Shown one piece after another: positions 57,415-64,000 of a stretch of DNA of 64,000 nucleotides. The translations under genes were made by a program, and so were the position numbers. The stretch lies in NCBI GenBank assembly GCA_032622095.1, contig CP136068.1:112233546-112297545 (forward strand), in the 5' to 3' direction. Source of the stretch: Siphonodentalium dalli (taxonomy: Eukaryota; Mollusca; Scaphopoda; Gadilida; Siphonodentaliidae). How positions within the stretch are numbered: position 1 is the stretch's first letter; the number at the start of each line of letters is the position of its first letter. The notes under the pieces are model-generated. The model made no database searches. It saw only the letters and a list, made by a program, of their open reading frames with translations, and was not told the origin of the DNA.

Positions 57415-60400
57415 GTCCAGTGCATTTATGAGAAAATATGGCTGAACCTCAAAATAATTGCAACACAAAATATTTGGTTTTATTTTGGTTGGGAGCATCA
57501 TTGAGTATACTTAGCTAAAAATCAACAAAAATCTGAACATGCGAAATGGCCTTTTTGAGGCAAAAAGTGGCGAAAATGATAAAAAATTTGGTGACAAATG
57601 GAGATTAACATTTTTTTTAAATAACTGTTTATGTAAACATACAATTGTTATATTTTCATAATGATAAACTGTGGTACAGTTGTATCCAAGATTTTGTATC
57701 ATTTTATTTATAAATATTGATTAAATTTTCGAAATTTGGGTCAAAAAGTTGAAAAATTTCCCAAAATTCAGTGAAAACTGGAAGTCTACAATAACTCTTG
57801 ATGCAGTTGTAAAATTGTCATAACTGGGCTTGGGATTATTGTTATATAGTTATATCCACAATTGTGGGTTTTTTTCATGTCGTTACTACAAGCAAATAAT
57901 CAAAATAATCAAAATATTTTAGGGTGAAAAGATGTAAAAATGGCAAGAAATCAGAGAAAAATGGAATTTCACATTAATGTTGATGCATTAGAAAATTGCC
58001 ATAGTTGGACTTGGACTGTTGCCAGTCAGTTATATATGGGATTTTCCATCAATTTTGGGCCAGGTTGTGGTATCAATGACACTAAGTTGTCCATATCTTG
58101 TGTCAAAATAGTGAAAAAAGAGAAAAAATATAGAGACTCATTAAAAAAATCTAGAATTTTGAAAAAATAATAAGTCTGGATAGATCGTTCTGATTTTCTG
58201 ATACGGCATGTGCACTTATTGCTTTTGCTTTTAGTCTATTAACCAATTAAAAACAACATACTAAAATCAAAAAGGATCAAGAAAGGCGAAATTGATAAAT
58301 TTTGTGAAATAAATTTCATAAAATTTGGTAAAAATTTATAGCTTTTCAAGGATGTTTATAAAAAACTTCTTTTTTCACATATGCTTCCATTTATATATCC
58401 ATTTTTTGAGTACACAATCCTCATTACAGAACAGAACACATTTTACAGATACGTTCAGAATTTTTCGAGTTATGTGCCTCCAAAATCGGGAGTTTGTCTA
58501 ATTTCGGAGCCTCAATTTCTGAAGAATTAGCTAAAATCCATATTGTAGGGTCTAGTATTTTAAAAACTAGAGAACAATGACGGAATATCTTACTGTTGTG
58601 TTAGTTGCCTCACTATATTGTGCACAAAAATTGATTTCTTTCTGCATCTATGATCGAGAAGACAAAAATATTCTTAAACAAAATGTGTGTTCCATTGTAT
58701 GGACTTAGCCAAATTTGCATTGTGACACAGAACTGGTGTGATGAAATACCATATTTGAGGTCATACAACTCAATAAATTGATATCCATATGCCCTGTATT
58801 TCTCAAAACCTCTTACGTATACTCGGTTAAATACACTGTGCTGGAATTGCTAAACACATATGTGCCATAATCAACTTATGGCCCTATGAATTCTTTGTAT
58901 TGACTCTTTTCCAAAAATGCCATTTTGGACTGTTTTGTGGTGTTTTTGTCCATTTTAAAGTTTTTTTTGTGCACAAATAGTAAACAACAATGAAAGCAAT
59001 TAGTGTTTAATGTGTAAAATCATTTGAACGTTCCTCCTAAAACACTTAGTGTTGGGAAAAATATGAGTACATTGGTTATGCCAATCAACAATCACTGGAT
59101 TTCACATATTTGTCAAAATACTGACTCCAAATTTGAACGTTGATAATGGGGTAGGTGAAATCACAAAGGCTATGATCTTGTCACCATATTCTACTCATTA
59201 GAGACAAAGGGTTGTTTTATTCCAGTTTGTGCAGATTATTCTTGCATGTTAAACAGTTTAGTACTTTAATAATTATTACGTGCGCTCGCGCAACATTATG
59301 GCGATCAGTGAGATTCGTACGTACGTACGTTGGTGTCACCCTACCGATTTCACTCCATGACGTCACCCTTACGCAGTACATGCCGGCGACATTACGGAGT
59401 ATATTATAGAGTTGACGCCCTTGGCACTGACTTCCGTTACTAGCTCGTTGCTATATAAACAAACCAGCGATGTGGCTTTTGTCGAAAATTGACAGTCAGT
59501 ACATTCGCCCTGTATAATACATGTACTTTCAGAAAATACAAATCACCACAACGTTATACCCCACCAATGTCAGTGTCTCGATATCATTTGACCCAATTTC
59601 TTGACATGAAACCGCGACAGACACGGCGTGAAATACATCGCATTGGGTAAACAATTTCCCATTGTTTCAATTCAACTTCGCGGTAAAATCAAAACCGCAA
59701 TTTGTAAGTGGTAAACATCTGAAAAAGACATCAGGTACATGCAGAAACTAATTGTTGTGCATATTTATTTCTATTTGAGGAGGCAATTTTTCATGTTTAT
59801 CAGTATGTTTAACGATAAGAGCGATGGTAATTGGGGGACTATATTTTATCTAGCGCATTAAATTTAAAATAAAAAGTCGTGAATTGGCTGAGTGTTTTCT
59901 ATGGCCGCACATTTCGTTGATAATTACGAGCCATTTGTTTGTCTAAATAACATTTTTAAGTTCGAAGAGCATTAGAATGGGGATAACAGTGTGGTGTTTT
60001 GTGATTTCGGAAAGGTACACGGCGAATATACTGTGGCAAATACGCCGTCGCCCATTAACGAAATTCCGAAATCACAAAACACCACACTGTTATCCCCTAA
60101 ATAAAATTATTGAGGATTGTAGTTGTCTTTTTTTGCTAACATTAAATTAAATTAAATTAAATAAATTAAGTAAAATACAGTGAAATTAATTTAATTATTT
60201 TGTATTACATTTTTGCGCATGTTGGCATCTCTCTGAGTGCATTCTAGTTATGTGTTTAGTTAGAACTTTTATCAGCATGTTATATAGAACCAGCCCGAAA
60301 TAATGATTCGCCATCGATTTACAACAAAAAGGATCGTAGCTCTAAATATGAACATCAAAACAGGAAGCAGTTTACTCTGTATGAAAGAATAAGGTTTGTA

Positions 60401-61408
60401 GGAGCTGGTGATGTTAAAGTTTTATGCATCACGGTCCATATTTTTAGATTTTGTCAATATGGTGTCCCCTACCCCATTTTTCAGACATTAAAATTTGGCA
60501 TCAGTTTCCAGACAAATTGGTGAAATTCAGTGACATTCATTGACATATCCAACATAAGGCATTTATTTCAACACTAAAGTGTTTCAGGAGGAAAGTTCAA
60601 ATGATTTTGCACATTAAACATACATTGTTTTTACAATTTATACACAAAAACCTTTAAAAATGAACAAAAAAACGCCCCAAAATGGCATTTTTAGGTGAGT
60701 CAACTCTAAAGATTAATAGGGCCATAATGTGATTTTCTACACCATGATTTGGGAAATTCCTTTACAATGTGTTTAACGATGTATACTTAACTGGTTATTA
60801 GAAAGACAGGGGATATGGATATATAATTATCAAATATGCTATTTCATCACGCCGGTTCTGGACCACAGGCAAATTTGGCTGTCCATACAATGGTGGAACA
60901 CACATTTTATTTAAGAATATTTTTGTCCTCTCAATCATAGATGCATAAATAAATCATATTTTGTGCACAACCTAGAGAGGAAATGACTAAAACAACAAGG
61001 AATCCCTTCATTTTCCTTTATGTTTTAAAATATAAGACCATAAAAAATGGATTTTAACTAATTTTGAGAAATTGAGCCTCCGAAATTAGACAAACTCCAA
61101 ATTTTGGAGGCACATAACTCAAAAAATACTGAACGGATCTAGGAAAGGTTTTCTGTTCTGTAATCAGGGTTGTGCACTCTACAAAATGGATATATAAATG
61201 GAAGGACACGTGAAAGGATGTTGTTTATAAACATCCTTAAAAAACTATAAAATGAGTATTTTACCAAATTTTGACAAATTCATCAATTTCGCATTTCTTG
61301 ATTCTTGTTGATTTTTAGTATATTATTTGTGATGGGTTAAAGTACTTATTCCCACTGAGAAACTTTGTGTTGCAATTATTTTGAGGTGAAACCATAAATG
61401 CACTGGAC
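57415..61408. mobile_element. foldback element D, TA-flanked, about 4 kb, in the transporter intron
   Basis: Ends GTCCAGTGCATTTATG / CATAAATGCACTGGAC are flanked by TA (57413-57414, 61409-61410), followed by CCTCAAAATAATTGCAACAC and its complement. Long diverged inner arms match: 58240-59160 against 60460-61330 (for example GGAGCCTCAATTTCT / AGAAATTGAGCCTCC and GTTATGTGCCTCCAAAAT / ATTTTGGAGGCACATAAC). No transposase frame was found. TA suggests Tc1/mariner-type mobilisation (inference). The divergence of the arms suggests an old insertion. Confidence 0.75.
59979..60097. mobile_element. small palindromic element inside D
   Basis: GGGGATAACAGTGTGGTGTT and TTGTGATTTCGGA pair with TCCGAAATCACAA and AACACCACACTGTTATCCCC, around a short GC-richer loop. 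Confidence 0.85.
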
Positions 61409-61624
61409 TAATAGGGAAATTCTGCGTGTGTAATGTGGCTTGTAGCTTGTAGGCATTAATCTGCCATTTTCTGGAAGATGTCCAATCATATACATGGTTC
61501 ATAGTGATTGAGAGATAAGTCAGAGTTATAGTTGTTATAATTGGACTGACTATGGCTATTGACCATTCCAATTTAGCCTGTTTCAGCTAGTAGCCTCATA
61601 TTTCTAATAATCTCCTAATTACAG

Positions 61625-61760
61625 GTTATATCCGAGATGAAACCGGGCGCTACGACTTATATATCTACTGTATCTCTATATTATCGCTATTTCCTGTCTG
61701 CATGTTTGCATTCCTTCGTGCTATGAAACATCGTAATATGTGCAAGAAAACATGCGAGGA
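61625..61760 (+). CDS. monocarboxylate-transporter-like gene, exon iii
   Basis: Acceptor CTCCTAATTACAG and donor GAGGA/GTAAGT. The exon completes the split Gly codon of exon ii and continues GYIRDETGRYDLYIYC, then a last hydrophobic helix (ISILSLFPVCMFAFL) and basic residues. 'AG(Y/W)(L/I)xDxTGxYD' before the final helix is a common SLC16 feature. The exon ends in phase 2. Confidence 0.85.
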
Positions 61761-63303
61761 GTAAGTATTCCATTTACAGGTAGGACATGTCCCCTTTATA
61801 ACAATAATAGTAGAATAGTAGATTATACAACTACCATATAGGTAAATATGGTAGGTACATGAATAAGTCTGACGGAAGAGAAATAACTCAATTTACAAAA
61901 CATTTTTAAAAGTGTAAGAGACTGGTTTGACTACTCTATTAAAGTGCATATTATTTGTTATTTTCGAGTACAAATTGCACAATATGTCAACACTGTCACT
62001 GTGTGCAGACAATTGTAAATAACAAGAATAAGTGACAACATGTATGGAGGTGCATCGACCTGCAATATCACAACACATGTATCAGAACATAATTCTAAAG
62101 AGATAGTGCGCTTCTCTATTTACTGTGTATTACGTAACCGGTGCAACCGAAATTACCACGGCAATGGTTTCTTATGGTGCGTATATAGCAAGATAACATA
62201 GTATCATCATAGTTGCAATAGCTCCTGATAAGGCTTACATGCATCAGCAATTGGCAAAAAAATAGTTCAGGTAATATATATCTTAGTTAATACACATGGT
62301 CCTTAATAATGTAGTTCGCTGTAAGTGAATGTCCCAACTCGAAATTGCACGATTTACGTGACATTATGGGCAATTTGTATTTGTGTCGCTTACAATCATG
62401 AACGTTCTCCTGTGTAATTAATTAAATGTTTATTGTATCAGCTCACACACACAAAAAACACATGCAATCTCGAGCCCATAATGTTAAGTAGATTATGGAG
62501 GAACAAGTATTAATTATCAAAGAAATATATTCTCTGTCTTGTTTGTTCAATGTCAGAACAGGTAAGAACATCAAAAAGTTCCCAGGTGTTGTACTGCATG
62601 GTGGAAATCTATATGGGTGTAGCTAGCTAGAGATTGATGACATGATCCAGTTATCGATGAAATTTAGTTGCCAGACATGACATGCACCACTGTGTATGTA
62701 CACCTACTTAGTCTCCCCACTCATGTGGAATTCAATGGAACTTCGGGAGTGAAAAATTCGATCACTGGAACAAGCATGGTATACATATATGTATTCTGTG
62801 TGATGGCGTCACACACAATTTTGCTGACGTATATTTAGTTTGTGATCACAGGGCGTCAGCATCCGGGATTCCAGATATCCAGTTACAACAACAACAAAAT
62901 GTATTTTAAAGACATTTAAACTTTAAATTATCATGTGTCACACAAGGAACACGTCGGTATCTATGGTTTCTGAAATGCAATATAAAGCTATCCCATTGCG
63001 TTATGCTATATGCTATGAATGCTATGTCATGGATTCTAGTGTATGCATGCCCCACTGCGGTGGCATAATATGCCCGTTGTCTCAAATTGCATTCCATTCA
63101 GTTGACATTAAATAAAGTTATCACCAGGAAACGAAAAATGATCCCGAACAACACAAGATGGTTACTCGGGTAAAATGGACGACCGGACCAAGCTCAAACT
63201 TGACCTGTACCAAATTTAATTCCATTTAGAGCCAGTGAGCAAAAGTTATCATCCGGAAACGAAATTTGAACGTACATACATGTATTTGTGTCCTTTATTT
63301 CAG
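61761..63303 (+). other. last transporter intron
   Basis: No gene is recognised. A copy of the dispersed repeat 'ccaaatttaattccattta' lies at about 63150-63260. Confidence 0.5.
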
Positions 63304-63448
63304 GTCAGATGTATGTAAAAATGAGATTTCATCCAACGGTTCATCATGCACGACTTATGGCGAAAATCACGTGACTGTGGCTGTTATTGACGTCAAACAC
63401 GCGTCGGTTACAAGAGAGAAATCGACTGATGGACTGCCAAGATTATAG
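63304..63448 (+). CDS. monocarboxylate-transporter-like gene, last exon
   Basis: Acceptor TCCTTTATTTCAG. The frame joins exon iii (split Glu codon) and encodes a polar 48-residue cytosolic tail (SDVCKNEISSNGSSC...STDGLPRL) ending at TAG (63446-63448). AATAAA hexamers follow at 63545-63550 and 63762-63767. With the other exons about 388 residues are visible; SLC16 proteins usually have 450-500, so roughly the first 60-100 are missing. Confidence 0.7.
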
Positions 63449-63537
63449 TTTTTAATTGATATTGTTAAAGGGACACTGTGTGCCAAATCCGGTCATTTAT
63501 GGGACCATCTCCTTTTATACTTAACAGACTATCTGCA

Positions 63538-63723
63538 ACAAATGAATAAAATTGAGCCATGGATTAGTGCAAATTACACTCGTGTGCTCTACGAACGATG
63601 CAAACAACATGGTAATTATAATGAAAATGAATTTATGTCTGGAGTTATATATTCTTTTTCATCATAAATACAATGTTGTTTGTGTATTTTGCACTTTAAT
63701 CCATGGCTCAAATTCACTCATTT
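63538..63723. repeat. inverted repeat in the transporter 3' flank
   Basis: AAATTGAGCCATGGATTAGT pairs with ACTTTAATCCATGGCTCAAA-type sequence across about 180 bp. It is probably a MITE overlapping the 3' UTR. Confidence 0.65.
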
Positions 63724-64000
63724 GTTACATATATTCTTTTTAATTTAATAAGAGATGGTGCAATAAATGTCTGGAATTAGCGTACATTACCCCTTTTTAA
63801 AGGTTCCGATGCTTGAAGTATGACGCGGAGTTATCATTTTCTTAAATGCACACGGCAGCTAACGAAACAATCGTGAAGGAATCAAGATAAGGCATGTGGC
63901 TATATGCGCATATAGAGAAACGAACATGAATACAGATGGGCGATTGGCAAAATATATCCCATTATTGGCATTAAAGATACGGGCGTCGTTGGCGGCGGGT
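63724..64000. other. transporter downstream flank
   Basis: It contains the AATAAA at 63762-63767. Nothing else is recognised. Confidence 0.4.

Overview
This window is nuclear DNA of an animal. It is AT-rich, gene-poor and crowded with transposable elements. The evidence for a metazoan is a split host gene with GT-AG introns, LINEs with an endonuclease and YADD reverse transcriptase, a DIRS/Ngaro-type retrotransposon, hAT-, Mutator- and piggyBac-like remnants, and many foldback elements. Frequent TACATGTA-type words and short degenerate dispersed repeats resemble bivalve or other lophotrochozoan genomes. That placement is inferred from style only. No prokaryotic gene organisation and no RNA gene was recognised.

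Layout. 0.7-4.1 kb: an intact-looking LINE protein (minus strand) with a 2A-like NPGP motif behind a hydrophobic N-terminal segment. 4.5-4.8 kb: CA/TA microsatellite. 8.6-14.6 kb: small inverted-repeat elements and degenerate tandem repeats. 15.4 kb: an L1-like fragment. 17.5-19.4 kb: a 27-bp minisatellite with a 300-bp higher-order repeat. 21.25-28.69 kb: a DIRS/Ngaro-like element bounded by 95-bp inverted repeats, with gag, RT/RNase H, tyrosine recombinase and an SGNH-hydrolase-like domain; the RT is broken and the hydrolase nucleophile is changed. 30.1-31.1 kb: a 480-bp tandem duplication. 32.3-34.1 kb: a decayed Mutator-like element with FLYWCH and MULE transposase pieces.

36.4-41.2 kb and 47.9-51.1 kb hold what I think is the most unusual content: three large foldback elements (A, B, C). 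They share a terminal word (about GGG-T/A-CTACTAAA) and are flanked by about 9-bp target duplications, yet carry unrelated short subterminal repeats (GACGGGACGG, ACGAACACAA, CCGACCGCAC). B sits inside one arm of A, and the other arm of A supplies the empty site. B has since gained an inverted copy of A and of host flank. C encloses a hAT transposase tail. The Mutator-like relic nearby is a plausible but unproven relative of the enzyme that moved them.

From 54.2 kb to 63.4 kb lies the only recognisable host gene. Four exons with matching phases encode most of a monocarboxylate-transporter-like (SLC16/MFS) protein, lacking its first exon(s). Its introns hold a TTAA element and a 4-kb foldback element with TA ends (D). 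Other features include two hAT-type MITEs with exact or near-exact 8-bp duplications, two TA-flanked palindromic MITEs of one family, and a TTAA-flanked palindrome whose inner hairpin recurs in a second element with different ends.
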